DNA of 50,049 nt from JBOHER01 sp050701115 (GCA_050701115.1 JBOHER010000302.1:1-50049); one strand, 5' to 3'. Shown: positions 25,028 through 33,821, counted from the first letter of the stretch. The notes: a model not told the origin generated them from the letters alone. Made by a program: numbers and translations.

Positions 25028-26716
25028 ATGAGTCAGTTCGTTGACACGTTGATCGCCAACGCGCTGTCCGGTGGGCGGACCCGCGGCATCACGACCGGTG
25101 CACCGCACGAGCCGGTGCACCAGACTTGGGCAGAGATCCACCAGCAGGCCTTGCGCGCGGCGGGCGGCCTGGTGGGGGTCGGTCTCCGGCCCGGCAACAC
25201 GGTTGGTGTGCTGGCAGCTGCGCCTGCGTTGATCGCGCCGATCGTGCAGTCGGTCTGGCTCGCGGGCGGAAGCGTCACCATGCTGCACCAGCCGACCCCG
25301 CGCACGGACCTGGCCGAATGGGCCGCTGACACGGTGCGCGTGCTCCGCATGATCGGTTCCGAACTGGTCCTGCTGGGTGCCCCATTCGATCAGCTGGCTT
25401 CGGTGCTGGAAGAGAACGGTATCCGCTACCAGATGATCACGGATCTGCTTGCGCATGAACCGCTCGCCGAGGTCGTCCCGACGGCCGAGGACGATCTCGC
25501 ACTGCTGCAGCTCACCAGCGGGTCCACAGCCGATCCGAAGGCCGTCAAGATCACCCACGGCAACCTGTGCTCGAACATGAACGCCATGATCGAACGTACG
25601 GAGTTCGATCCTGAGGTGGACAGGATGGTGTCCTGGCTGCCGACCTTCCACGATATGGGGATGGTCGGATTCCTCACCGTGCCGATGACCTTTGGTATCG
25701 AGTTGGTGAAGGTGACGCCGGTGGAGTTCCTCCGCACTCCGCTGATCTGGCCCGAACTGCTCAGCCGCTACCGGGCCACGACCACCGCCGCGCCGAACTT
25801 CGCCTACGCCATCGTCGGCAAGCGGCTGGCCAGGGTGTCCGACGACAACGCCTACGACCTGTCCAGCCTGCGGCTCGCGCTCAACGGTGCCGAGCCGATC
25901 GACGAAGCGGCGGTGCGCGGGTTCACCGACGCTGGAGCACGGTTCAAACTGGCCGCCGAGGCGGTCTTCCCGGCCTATGGGCTCGCCGAGGCCACGCTGG
26001 CCGTGTCTTTCGTCCCGTTGGCCGCCGGACTGCGGATGGACACGGTGCAGGCCGGTCCGCTTGAGGCGGAGAACAAGGCGGTTCCGGTCGCCGAGGACGA
26101 CCCTCGGTGCGGCACCGCCGAGGTGCGCAGGTTCGCGCTCCTCGGCACGCCGTTGCCTGGTCTGGAAGCTCAGATCGTCGATGAGCACGGCGCGGTGCTT
26201 GGCGAGCGCGAGGTCGGCGAGATCCGGCTGCGCGGCGACGCCGTCACTCCCGGCTACCTCACCATGGAAGGCCCGGTGTCCACTCAGGACGACGACGGCT
26301 GGTTTGACACCGGAGATCTCGGCTATCTCGCCGAGGGGCAGATCGTCATCTGCGGGCGTCGTAAGGATGTGATCATCATGGGCGGCCGCAACATCTACCC
26401 CACCGACATCGAACGGGCAGCGGCCGGCGTGGAGGGGGTCCGCGCAGGCAACGCGATCGCGGTACGGCTCGACGCAGGCACCCACCGGGAACGGTTCGCC
26501 GTGGTGCTCGAGTCCACGCTCGCAGGCTCCGCCGATGCCGAACGCGCGCTCGCAAGGAAGGTCACCGCGAAGGTCACCTCAGCGGTGGGCTTGCGCCCGT
26601 TCTCCGTGCTGGTGCTCGCGCCCGGCAGCCTGCCCAAGACCCCATCGGGCAAGCTCAAGCGTGCCGCGACCGCCATCGAATACGCAGCAGAGATCACCAA
26701 GCTCGCATCGGCCTAG
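25028..26716 (+). CDS. Fatty acyl-AMP/CoA ligase, Pks16-like
   Basis: 562 residues, adenylate-forming superfamily, similar along its length to what I recall of M. tuberculosis Rv1013 (pks16), which has the same place next to pth. Motifs: LLQLTSGSTADPKAV (P-loop), SWLPTFHDMGMVGFL, YGLAEATLA, GWFDTGDLGYL, RKDVIIMGGRNIYPTDIE and the C-terminal Lys in KTPSGKLKR. The HDMGMVG signature is typical of fatty acyl-AMP ligases, which hand acyl-AMP to carrier proteins, though some members make acyl-CoA. No PKS or carrier protein is adjacent, so the acceptor is unknown. The name pks16 misleads, as there is no ketosynthase. Confidence 0.88.
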   Translation: MSQFVDTLIANALSGGRTRGITTGAPHEPVHQTWAEIHQQALRAAGGLVGVGLRPGNTVGVLAAAPALIAPIVQSVWLAGGSVTMLHQPTPRTDLAEWAADTVRVLRMIGSELVLLGAPFDQLASVLEENGIRYQMITDLLAHEPLAEVVPTAEDDLALLQLTSGSTADPKAVKITHGNLCSNMNAMIERTEFDPEVDRMVSWLPTFHDMGMVGFLTVPMTFGIELVKVTPVEFLRTPLIWPELLSRYRATTTAAPNFAYAIVGKRLARVSDDNAYDLSSLRLALNGAEPIDEAAVRGFTDAGARFKLAAEAVFPAYGLAEATLAVSFVPLAAGLRMDTVQAGPLEAENKAVPVAEDDPRCGTAEVRRFALLGTPLPGLEAQIVDEHGAVLGEREVGEIRLRGDAVTPGYLTMEGPVSTQDDDGWFDTGDLGYLAEGQIVICGRRKDVIIMGGRNIYPTDIERAAAGVEGVRAGNAIAVRLDAGTHRERFAVVLESTLAGSADAERALARKVTAKVTSAVGLRPFSVLVLAPGSLPKTPSGKLKRAATAIEYAAEITKLASA

Positions 26717-26748
26717 GGTGCATTCTCGCGTGGCGCCGAGAGTGCACC
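26717..26748. terminator. Bidirectional terminator hairpin
   Basis: GGTGCATTCTCG (26717-26728) pairs with CGAGAGTGCACC (26737-26748) over 12 positions including one wobble, with an 8-base loop. It starts directly after the ligase stop and lies 15 bases from the pth stop, so it can serve both convergent genes. Confidence 0.7.
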
Positions 26749-26763
26749 GAGCCGATGAGCGGG

Positions 26764-27357
26764 CTAATGAAAGCTGTTCTGAGCGGCGGCCAGACCCTTG
26801 CTGATGAGATCCTCGATGGCGTCCGCGCAGCGGCCAACGTCCAGCGCGAGATCGCGTCTCTCGGTGGGGGAGAAGTCCTTGAGCACGTAGTCCGACGGCG
26901 CCATCCGGCCAGGAGGGCGCCCAACTCCGAATCGCACCCGGTAGTAGTCCTTGGTACCCAAGGACTTGCTGATCGAGCGCAGTCCATTGTGGCCGCTCTC
27001 GCCGCCGCCGAACTTCAACCGGACCACGCCGTAGTCCAGGTCGAGTTCGTCGTGCACCACGACGATGCCAGTGGCCGGAATCTTGAAGAAGCGGGCCGTT
27101 CCCACGACCGGTCCACCGGAGAGGTTCATGAATGAGCGGGGCTTGGCCAGCACCATCCGGACACCGGCGAGTCTGCCCTCGAGCACCTCGGCCCCTGCCT
27201 TGTGGGACTTGAACGTCCCACCGATGCGGGCGGCCACCTCGTCGAGCACCAGGAAGCCGATGTTGTGCCGGTTCCCGGCGTAGGTGGGGCCGGGATTGCC
27301 GAGGCCGACGAGCAGTACCTGCTCGCCTGCCCCGGGAATATCATTGGGTGCAGACAC
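26764..27357 (-). CDS. pth: Peptidyl-tRNA hydrolase
   Basis: 197 residues. It frees tRNAs from peptidyl-tRNA dropped by ribosomes. The family's N-terminal VGLGNPGPTYAGNRHNIGF holds the catalytic His, followed by KPRSFMNLSG, VVHDELDLDYG, GGGESGHNGLRSI and RVRFGVGRP. The start is a GTG 12 bases after the rplY stop, without a clear ribosome site, so it is likely coupled to rplY. The rplY-pth pair is conserved in actinobacteria. Confidence 0.96.
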   Translation of the reverse strand: MSAPNDIPGAGEQVLLVGLGNPGPTYAGNRHNIGFLVLDEVAARIGGTFKSHKAGAEVLEGRLAGVRMVLAKPRSFMNLSGGPVVGTARFFKIPATGIVVVHDELDLDYGVVRLKFGGGESGHNGLRSISKSLGTKDYYRVRFGVGRPPGRMAPSDYVLKDFSPTERRDLALDVGRCADAIEDLISKGLAAAQNSFH

Positions 27358-27369
27358 CGTGTGGTCGGG

Positions 27370-28023
27370 TTACTCGCCCTCGCCGGCCTTCTCGGGCTCG
27401 CCTTCCTCGGCGGCCTCCGCCGGCTCCTCTTCGACGCCCGCGCCTTCGATGCCGACCTCTGCCTCGAGCTCCTCCTCGGTGGGAGCCTCGTTGACGGCAG
27501 CGATCAGGGCCTCGGGGTCGGTCAGCAGAATGGCGCCCTCGGGCAGCTCGATCTGCGAGGCGACGAAGCGGGTACCGATCTCCGCGTCCTCGATGGACAC
27601 CTCGAACTGCTCGGGGATGTGCAGCGCGTCGACCTCGATGGAGACGCGGTCGTGGTCCTGGTTGATCAGGCTGCCACTGACGGCCTCACCGGTGAGCACG
27701 ACCGGGATGTCCACGGTGACCTTCTCGCCCCGCTTGAGGGTGAGCAGGTCGACGTGCTCGATGTAGTTCTTGAGCGGATGCACCGTGATGGTCTTGGTCA
27801 GGGCGAGCTGGCTCATCGCGCCGTCGACCTCGATCTCGATGACCGCGTTGCGGCCGTTGTCCCGGATGACCCGGGCGAACTCGATGGCGGGCAGGGCAAG
27901 ATGCCTTGGATCGGTGCCGTGGCCGTACAGCACCGCGGGGATTTTGCCCGCGCGACGGGTGCGGCGTGCTGCGCCCTTACCGAACTCGTCGCGCTGCTCA
28001 GCGGACAGACGTACCTCGGACAC
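27370..28023 (-). CDS. rplY: 50S ribosomal protein bL25 (Ctc form)
   Basis: 217 residues, the long Ctc type of L25: an N-terminal 5S-rRNA-binding domain (GKGAARRTRRAGKIPAVLYG) and a C-terminal beta domain, then a Glu-rich acidic tail of about 40 residues. The GTG start has AAGGAG seven bases before it. A promoter about 150 bases upstream (28171-28199) gives a long leader of roughly 140 bases with no recognised RNA family. Confidence 0.95.
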   Translation of the reverse strand: MSEVRLSAEQRDEFGKGAARRTRRAGKIPAVLYGHGTDPRHLALPAIEFARVIRDNGRNAVIEIEVDGAMSQLALTKTITVHPLKNYIEHVDLLTLKRGEKVTVDIPVVLTGEAVSGSLINQDHDRVSIEVDALHIPEQFEVSIEDAEIGTRFVASQIELPEGAILLTDPEALIAAVNEAPTEEELEAEVGIEGAGVEEEPAEAAEEGEPEKAGEGE

Positions 28024-28170
28024 TTCTGGGCTCCTTGTGAATCAATGGCGGACGTAGGCGGCGTGTGGGGCCCGACGACGGGGCTTCGCAGCGGAGAAAG
28101 AGCGCGCGGCAACAACACCGCCACGTCGATCACGCCAGGCGCAAGCCCGCCTCGCCGGGGCAACCCAAAC

Positions 28171-28199
28171 AGTCTAACGACAAGCCGAAGGCCCGCCAA
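28171..28199 (-). promoter_or_regulatory. Promoter of rplY-pth
   Basis: On the minus strand TTGGCG (28199-28194) and TAGACT (28176-28171) are 17 bases apart, a good housekeeping-sigma spacing. Confidence 0.6.
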
Positions 28200-28213
28200 A
28201 CCGGGTGCGCTGT

Positions 28214-28239
28214 CGGGAAAGTCGACGGCGACTTTCCCG
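28214..28239 (-). terminator. Palindromic hairpin after prs (GGGAAAGTCG family)
   Basis: CGGGAAAGTCG and CGACTTTCCCG form a perfect 11-bp stem with a 4-base loop. It begins one base after the prs stop codon. The same palindrome occurs twice at the end of mfd. There is no U-tract. Confidence 0.75.
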
Positions 28240-28240
28240 C

Positions 28241-29221
28241 TTAGGCGTTGCCGTCGAACAGGCTGGTCACCGAGCCGTCCTCGAAGACCTCCTGGATCGC
28301 CCGCGCGAGCAGGGGGGCGATGGACAGCACGGTCATCTGCGGGAAGCGCTTCTCCTCGGGGATCGGCAGCGTATTGGTGAAGATCACCTCACGCGCGCCG
28401 CAGGTGGACAGGCGCTCCGTCGCCGGGTCGGACAGCACCCCGTGCGTGGCCGCGACGACCACGTCGGTGGCACCCTCCTCCTTGAGTACCTTGACCGCGC
28501 CGGCCACCGTGCCACCGGTGTCGATCATGTCATCGATGATCACGCACAGCCGGCCCTTGACCTCACCGACCACGCGGTTGGCGACCGCCTGGTTGGGCTT
28601 GTCCGGGTCGCGGGTCTTGTGGATGAACGCGATAGGCCGGTCACCCAGCTGCTGGGCCCACTTCTCGGCCAGCCGCACCCTGCCGGAATCGGGGGAGACC
28701 ACAGTGATGTCGTGGTCGCCGTAGTGCTCCTGCAGGTGCTCGCACAGCAGATTCTGGGCGAACAGGTGGTCCACCGGGCCGTCGAAGAAGCCCTGGATCT
28801 GCGCGGTGTGCAGGTCGACGGTCATGATCCGGTCCGCGCCGGCCACCTTGAACAGGTCGGCGACCAGCCGGGCCGAGATCGGCTCGCGGCCCTTGTGCTT
28901 CTTGTCCTGCCTGCCGTACGGGTAGAACGGCATGATCACGGTGATCCGCTTGGCGCTCGCCCGCTTGAGGGCGTCCACCATGATCAGCTGCTCCATGATC
29001 CACTCGTTGATGGGCGGGCAGTGGCTCTGGATGACGAATGCGTCGACACCGCGCACGGACTCCTCGAACCGGACGTAGATCTCGCCGTTGGCGAAGGTCC
29101 GCGCCTGCTGCGGGGTGATGGTGACGTTGAGGTGCTTGGCCACCTCTTCGGCGAGTTCGTGGTGTGACCGCCCGGCGAACAGCATGAGGTTCTTCTTCGG
29201 CGTCCCGGACTTGAAACTCAT
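28241..29221 (-). CDS. prs: Ribose-phosphate pyrophosphokinase (PRPP synthetase)
   Basis: 326 residues. It makes PRPP from ribose-5-phosphate and ATP for nucleotides, His, Trp and, in these bacteria, the decaprenyl-phosphoryl-ribose needed for arabinan. Motifs: FANGEIYVRFEESVRG, the flexible-loop MPFYPYGRQDKKHKGREPIS, VDLHTAQIQGFFD, and the PRPP loop VIIDDMIDTGGT. Its ATG overlaps the glmU stop by four bases (ATGA), so the two are translationally coupled, as in mycobacteria. Confidence 0.97.
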   Translation of the reverse strand: MSFKSGTPKKNLMLFAGRSHHELAEEVAKHLNVTITPQQARTFANGEIYVRFEESVRGVDAFVIQSHCPPINEWIMEQLIMVDALKRASAKRITVIMPFYPYGRQDKKHKGREPISARLVADLFKVAGADRIMTVDLHTAQIQGFFDGPVDHLFAQNLLCEHLQEHYGDHDITVVSPDSGRVRLAEKWAQQLGDRPIAFIHKTRDPDKPNQAVANRVVGEVKGRLCVIIDDMIDTGGTVAGAVKVLKEEGATDVVVAATHGVLSDPATERLSTCGAREVIFTNTLPIPEEKRFPQMTVLSIAPLLARAIQEVFEDGSVTSLFDGNA

Positions 29222-30702
29222 TGTTGCGACTCCACGTTGAGATCATCGGTGTCTTGCTGGTCGGCGAGTGCCTTCTCCGCAGCCTCCGCCGCCGGGGTAC
29301 CCGGCCTGCGCCGCCGCACCCACCCCTCGATATTCCGTTGCGGTGTACCGGAGACCGCCAATGCGCCCGGTGGCACGTTGCGGCGAACCACAGTTCCCGC
29401 ACCGCTGTAGGCGCCGTCCCCGATGGAGACCGGGGCGACGAACGTGTTGTCCGATCCGGTCCGCACGTGCGAACCGATCGTGGTGTGGTGCTTGGCTACG
29501 CCGTCGTAGTTGACGAATACGCTCGACGCGCCGATGTTGCTGTACTCGCCAATGGTCGCATCACCCACATAGGTCAGGTGCGGCACCTTGGACCCGGTGC
29601 CGATGTCGGAGTTCTTGGTCTCCACGAAAGTGCCGATCTTGCCCTTGGTGCCCAGCGTGGTTCCCGGCCGCAGATAGGCGAACGGACCCACCGACGCGCC
29701 CGCGCCGATGACTGAGTCAAAGCCGTGGGTACGCACCACCGAAGCGCCCGGCCCGACCTGGACTCCGGTCAGCGTGGTGTCCGGTCCGATCACCGCCTCC
29801 TCGTCGACCGTGGTGCCGCCGTGCAGTTGCACTCCCGGCTTGAGCACGACGTCGCGAGCCAGTGTCACGTCGGCGTCCAGCCAGGTGGTCGCCGGATCCA
29901 CCACGGTGACTCCCGCGCGCTGCCAGCGCCGCACGATGCGCCGGTTGAGCTCGGCGCCAACGGCAGCCAGCTGGACCCGGTCGTTGATGCCTTCGGTCAG
30001 CCAGTGGTCGTCCACGACCAGTGCGCCGACCCGGCGCCCGTCAGCGCGGGCGATGCCCAACACGTCGGTCAGGTACAGCTCGCCCTGCGCGTTGTCGGTG
30101 GACAAGAGGGTCAGCCCGTCGATCAGCACCTCGGCCACGAAGGCGTACACCCCCGAGTTGACCTCGGTGATCTCCAGCTGCTCGGGGTCGGCGTCGGCGT
30201 GCTCGACGATGCCCTGCACCTGGTTGCCTTCGCCGCGCACGATCCGGCCATATCCGGTCGGGTCGCCGACGACCGCGGTGAGCACGGTGGCCGCGTTGCC
30301 GGAACCGTTGTGCTCGTCGAGCAGAGCGGACAGGGTGGCGGTGTCCAGCAACGGTACGTCGCCGTAGCTGACCAGCACGGTCCCGGTGAGCCTGCCGGAC
30401 ACCGCGTGCAGCGCGCAGGACACGGCATGGCCGGTGCCGTTCTGCTGTTCCTGCACGGCCGTGGTGACCGGTCGTCCGATCCGCTCGGCCAGCCCGGCCA
30501 GGTGCTCGGCAACCAGCTCGCGGCCATGTCCGATCACCACGACGAGATGCTCGGGTGCCAGCCCGGCAGCGGCGCGCACGGCGTGCTCGACCAGCGGCCT
30601 GCCCGCGATCGGGTGCAGCACCTTCGGGGTGGTCGAACGCATTCGGGTGCCCTCACCCGCGGCAAGGATCAACGTGCTCAGCGGGGTGGTACGCGGGGTC
30701 AC
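29218..30702 (-). CDS. glmU: Bifunctional GlcNAc-1-P uridyltransferase / glucosamine-1-P acetyltransferase
   Basis: 494 residues. The N-terminal uridyltransferase begins with LILAAGEGTRM and KVLHPIAGRPLVEH; the C-terminal half is a left-handed beta-helix of hexapeptide repeats for acetyl transfer. It makes UDP-GlcNAc for peptidoglycan, the arabinogalactan linker and mycothiol. The GTG at 30702 has GGGAG four bases before it and gives the usual length. The open frame continues upstream but without support. The C-terminal ~35 residues are Glu/Ala/Asp-rich and hydrophilic. Confidence 0.96.
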   Translation of the reverse strand: MTPRTTPLSTLILAAGEGTRMRSTTPKVLHPIAGRPLVEHAVRAAAGLAPEHLVVVIGHGRELVAEHLAGLAERIGRPVTTAVQEQQNGTGHAVSCALHAVSGRLTGTVLVSYGDVPLLDTATLSALLDEHNGSGNAATVLTAVVGDPTGYGRIVRGEGNQVQGIVEHADADPEQLEITEVNSGVYAFVAEVLIDGLTLLSTDNAQGELYLTDVLGIARADGRRVGALVVDDHWLTEGINDRVQLAAVGAELNRRIVRRWQRAGVTVVDPATTWLDADVTLARDVVLKPGVQLHGGTTVDEEAVIGPDTTLTGVQVGPGASVVRTHGFDSVIGAGASVGPFAYLRPGTTLGTKGKIGTFVETKNSDIGTGSKVPHLTYVGDATIGEYSNIGASSVFVNYDGVAKHHTTIGSHVRTGSDNTFVAPVSIGDGAYSGAGTVVRRNVPPGALAVSGTPQRNIEGWVRRRRPGTPAAEAAEKALADQQDTDDLNVESQQ

Positions 30703-30752
30703 AGCTCTCCCAATAGTTGGCGAACACAGGAAGTCCTCCGGGCCACCTGATC

Positions 30753-32444
30753 CTACGTGTCGCCAACCTCGTCCCACGGTGGGTCGCCCGCGCCGGCGCC
30801 GCCGAAGTGGTCGGGGTGGGCGGTCCCCGCTCCGAGCGTCGCGCTCGCGACCCGATTGCCGCCACCACGTTTTGCCTGGTACATGGCTTCGTCCGCGCGG
30901 GTCAGCACCGCCTCCGGATGCTCCTGAGAGGCCATCGACACCAAGCCGACGGACAGCGTGACGCCGTGCGAGAGGTGACCGGGGAGGGCGGCGACCGCGT
31001 GCACCGCCCGGTTCATCGCCGCGGTCGCCGAGGAGGCAGGCGCGCCGGGCAGCAGCACCACGAACTCGTCCCCGCCGTAGCGAGCGACGAAGTCATTCCC
31101 ACGCAGTGCGTCGCGCAGGGTGCTGGCGATGACCCGCAGCACGTCGTCGCCCTCGGCATGTGACTTGTTGTCATTGACGCCCTTGAAGCCGTCCAGGTCG
31201 ACCAGCGCGACGGACAGCGGCTGGGCCGCGACCGAGGAGGACAGCGCGCGCAACTGGTCGTCGAGCGCCCGCCGGTTGGGTAAGCCGGTCAACGGATCTT
31301 GCAGGGCCTGTGCGGCGATCGCGCCGTGCTCGGCGGACAGTCTCTCGTGTTTGCGCCGGGTCTGCAGCGCGGCCGCCCGCGACTCGCGCAGCGCCCACAG
31401 TTCGGCCTCGAGGGCGCCGGTGTAGGCCAGCACCGAAGTGGGCACGTCCGGCCGGGAGGCGCATTCGAGCCGGGAGAGCTCGCGATCCAGATTCAGCCGC
31501 ATCGACGCAAGCACGTTGTCCTTGCCCGCGTCGTCCCGTGCCGCCAGCAGGACGTTGAGTCCTTCCTCCCGCCGCGATTCGCGCTCGAGGCAGCGGGCGA
31601 GCGCGATGGCGACGAAGGGCCGTTCGTGTGCGGCCGCGTTGCCGTGGTGGGTGAACAGGGCCCGCAGCCGCTCGACGTGTTCGGCACCTGGTTTGGTGAG
31701 GGCTACCGCGGCGGCCAGCACCCCGACCTGCTCGATCGCAGGCGCGTGCTGACGCCGGAACAGGGACTCGGAGAACGGTGCCTCCACCGCGGCCGCGATG
31801 GACGCGGCGAGGGCGAACTTGTCCTGCGCCTCCGCGAAGCGCCGGACCCGCTCGAGCCGGAGTGCCCAGGCCAGCAGCATGGTGATCAGGTTGAGCATCT
31901 GCAACGTGATGTCATGTGGGCCCGCGCTGTCCCGCAAGGCCCCGTGCGTTCGGGTGCTGATCTCCTCGGCGACCTCGTAGATCCCCAGCTCGTTGAGCAC
32001 CAGCCAGCAGTCGACCAGGGTGGCGGCCAGGGTGCGTTCGAACGTGCGCCGTTCGGTGGGCGACTCGGGTTCGGGCAGGTCGTCCAGGATCGCAAGGGCT
32101 CGCGCCAGTTCAGTGAGCGCGGCATCTTCCTTGCCCGTCAACACCAGGCGCCTGCCGTGCAGGGCGTGCGCGTCGGCGCGCAGGAGCACCAGGCCGTGCT
32201 TGCGGGTGTGCGCCAGCAGTTCGTCGATCAGCGGTTCGGATGCCGGCCCGTGGCCAGGGGTGGACAGCCTGCCCGCCGCGGCGCTGCGCAGCAGGTCGGC
32301 GATGAGGCCCGGCTCGCCCCTGCTCTGGGTTTCCTCGAGCAAGGCGTCCAGTTCATCAACGATCCTGAGCTGGTCGGATCGGCGGGTGGACTGCACCGCG
32401 GCGCGCAACTCGCGGGCACGACCCACCAGCCAGGCGTCGGACAT
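30753..32444 (-). CDS. Diguanylate cyclase with helical N-terminal domain (GGDEF)
   Basis: 563 residues from the ATG at 32444. About 350 N-terminal residues are helical and Leu/Ala-rich like TPR repeats, without membrane helices. A helix (360-382) leads to a GGDEF domain: DPLTGLPNRRALD, VALVDLDGFKGVND and GGDEF (457-461), with the inhibitory-site motif RGND (448-451) exactly five residues before it. It should make c-di-GMP and be product-inhibited. A GTG at 32507 is a possible earlier start; the frame beyond runs through tRNA-Gln and is not coding. It sits between tRNA-Gln and glmU, where I recall no such gene in mycobacteria. Confidence 0.9.
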   Translation of the reverse strand: MSDAWLVGRARELRAAVQSTRRSDQLRIVDELDALLEETQSRGEPGLIADLLRSAAAGRLSTPGHGPASEPLIDELLAHTRKHGLVLLRADAHALHGRRLVLTGKEDAALTELARALAILDDLPEPESPTERRTFERTLAATLVDCWLVLNELGIYEVAEEISTRTHGALRDSAGPHDITLQMLNLITMLLAWALRLERVRRFAEAQDKFALAASIAAAVEAPFSESLFRRQHAPAIEQVGVLAAAVALTKPGAEHVERLRALFTHHGNAAAHERPFVAIALARCLERESRREEGLNVLLAARDDAGKDNVLASMRLNLDRELSRLECASRPDVPTSVLAYTGALEAELWALRESRAAALQTRRKHERLSAEHGAIAAQALQDPLTGLPNRRALDDQLRALSSSVAAQPLSVALVDLDGFKGVNDNKSHAEGDDVLRVIASTLRDALRGNDFVARYGGDEFVVLLPGAPASSATAAMNRAVHAVAALPGHLSHGVTLSVGLVSMASQEHPEAVLTRADEAMYQAKRGGGNRVASATLGAGTAHPDHFGGAGAGDPPWDEVGDT

Positions 32445-32527
32445 CTCGGCCAGTGCAGGCCGCCTGGGCTCATGGGTGCCCCCCTGTTGCTCACGCAGCG
32501 GCCACACCCCCTTGCTCTCGTGATCTG

Positions 32528-32599
32528 CTCCGCCGCCAGGACTCGAACCTGAACTGTCAGAACCAAAATCTGAAGTGCTGCCAATTACACCACGGCGGA
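32528..32599 (-). tRNA. tRNA-Gln (anticodon UUG)
   Basis: 72 bases. The acceptor arms TCCGCCG and CGGCGGA pair perfectly with discriminator G. The anticodon loop TTTTGGT between TCAGA and TCTGA gives anticodon TTG, reading CAA. The T-arm has GGTTCGAGTCC. CCA is not encoded. Confidence 0.97.
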
Positions 32600-32603
32600 T
32601 CGC

Positions 32604-32625
32604 GAGCACCGGGTACTCGGTGCTC
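32604..32625 (-). promoter_or_regulatory. Hairpin in the tRNA-Gln 5' leader
   Basis: GAGCACCG and CGGTGCTC form a perfect 8-bp stem with a 6-base loop, four bases before the mature tRNA 5' end. It could affect RNase P processing. Confidence 0.55.
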
Positions 32626-32631
32626 ATGTGC

Positions 32632-32637
32632 AGCGTA
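32632..32637 (-). promoter_or_regulatory. -10 element of tRNA-Gln
   Basis: TACGCT on the minus strand, placed so that the transcript starts just before the leader hairpin. Confidence 0.45.
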
Positions 32638-32723
32638 GACGCGACGCCCGCCGAGCGGGTCCCGGGTCCCGGGCCTGGTGTTGATCTATGCCGAAAGTCA
32701 TGAGCTTGATTCGCGCCAAAGTG

Positions 32724-32752
32724 TTTCGCTCGATCGTACCCTCCGGTACCGT
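32724..32752 (+). promoter_or_regulatory. Desaturase promoter
   Basis: TTTCGC (32724-32729) and TACCGT (32747-32752) are separated by 17 bases. The start site would fall in the palindrome that follows. Confidence 0.45.
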
Positions 32753-32773
32753 AACTTACGGAAGCGTAGGTAA
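32752..32773 (+). promoter_or_regulatory. Candidate repressor operator (22-bp palindrome)
   Basis: Nine-base arms around GAAG match at 7 of 9 positions, with the inner TACG/CGTA perfect. It overlaps the predicted transcription start of the desaturase gene, a usual place for a TetR-family operator. The nearby TetR gene is one candidate for its binder, but an unlinked fatty-acid regulator is equally possible. Confidence 0.5.
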
Positions 32774-32813
32774 GGCGAAGCACACTCGCGCGTACAGGAA
32801 AGAAGTGACGCCC

Positions 32814-33779
32814 ATGACGGCCATCCTCGATCGGACCGCTGATCCCGCAGGCGAGCCCGTGAAGAAGGGACCCAAGCCGATCATCGATGGCCGGCGCAGC
32901 GACGGAGTGCAGGCGTCGGTGTACTTCGGTGTGATCGCGCCGATGCTCGCCCTGATCGCCGCGGTGCCCTTCGCGTGGGGATGGGGGCTGGGCTGGGTCG
33001 ATGCCGGCCTCTTCGCGGCGTTCTACGTGCTCAGCGGGCTCGGCATCACCGTCGGCTACCACCGTTATTTCACGCACGGCTCGTTCAAGGCCAAGCCATG
33101 GCTGAAGGTGCTGATGGCCGTCGCGGGCAGCTTCGCTGTGCAGGGCCCGGTGATCACCTGGGTGGCTGACCACCGCAGGCACCACGCCTTCTCCGACCGC
33201 GAGGGCGATCCCCACACGCCGTGGCTGTACGGCACCTCGCCGTTGGCCATCGCCAAAGGCTTCTGGCACGCGCACATGGGCTGGTTGTTCGAGCGGAACA
33301 ACACCAACGTCGACCGGTTCGCGCCGGATCTGGCCAAGGATCCCGCGCTGGTGAAGGTGGACCGGTTGTTCCTGTTCTGGACCGTGCTCACCCTGGCGCT
33401 GCCCGGTGTGCTCGGCGGCCTGCTGACCTGGTCGCTGTGGGGCGCGGTCACCGGATTCTTCTGGGCCGGACTGGTCAGGGTCGCCGTACTGCACCACGTG
33501 ACCTGGTCGATCAACTCGATCTGCCACATGATCGGCGAGCGGCCGTTCGCCGCGCGGGACCGTTCCGCGAACTTCTGGCCGCTGGCGATCCTGTCCTTCG
33601 GCGAGTCCTGGCACAACCTGCACCACGCCGACCCGACCTCCGCGCGGCACGGTGTGAAGCGGGGCCAGATCGACATCTCGGCGCGGCTGATCTGGATGTT
33701 CGAGAAGTTCGGTTGGGCATGGAACGTGCGGTGGCCGACCCAGCAGCGGCTGAGCCGGCTGGCCGTTGCCTCCGACTAG
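32814..33779 (+). CDS. Acyl-CoA desaturase (membrane fatty acid desaturase)
   Basis: 321 residues, integral membrane. The three His boxes that hold the di-iron centre are present: HRYFTH (in GYHRYFTHGSF), HRRHH (in ADHRRHHAFSD) and HNLHH (in ESWHNLHHADP). Hydrophobic pairs flank them. It should insert a delta-9 double bond into acyl-CoA, like mycobacterial DesA3, with electrons from an oxidoreductase encoded elsewhere. The ATG at 32814 has a purine-rich AGGAAAGAAG upstream. The ORF can be read from 32688 but that crosses the promoter. Confidence 0.93.
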   Translation: MTAILDRTADPAGEPVKKGPKPIIDGRRSDGVQASVYFGVIAPMLALIAAVPFAWGWGLGWVDAGLFAAFYVLSGLGITVGYHRYFTHGSFKAKPWLKVLMAVAGSFAVQGPVITWVADHRRHHAFSDREGDPHTPWLYGTSPLAIAKGFWHAHMGWLFERNNTNVDRFAPDLAKDPALVKVDRLFLFWTVLTLALPGVLGGLLTWSLWGAVTGFFWAGLVRVAVLHHVTWSINSICHMIGERPFAARDRSANFWPLAILSFGESWHNLHHADPTSARHGVKRGQIDISARLIWMFEKFGWAWNVRWPTQQRLSRLAVASD

Positions 33780-33809
33780 ACGCCTCGATGGGGCACCACG
33801 CGGGCAGGA

Positions 33810-33815
33810 TAGGGT
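33810..33815 (+). promoter_or_regulatory. Leaderless -10 element of tetR
   Basis: TAGGGT ends six bases before the GTG at 33822, and three before the GTG at 33819. The six-base rule of the neighbours decides for 33822. Confidence 0.6.
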
Positions 33816-33821
33816 GCCGTG

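Noticed and set aside
25028..26716. Start of a polyketide or lipopeptide cluster
   Set aside because: The neighbours are housekeeping genes and no carrier, ketosynthase or condensation domain is seen.
28024..28170. A known RNA element in the long rplY leader
   Set aside because: No recognisable family or stable conserved hairpin could be found by eye.
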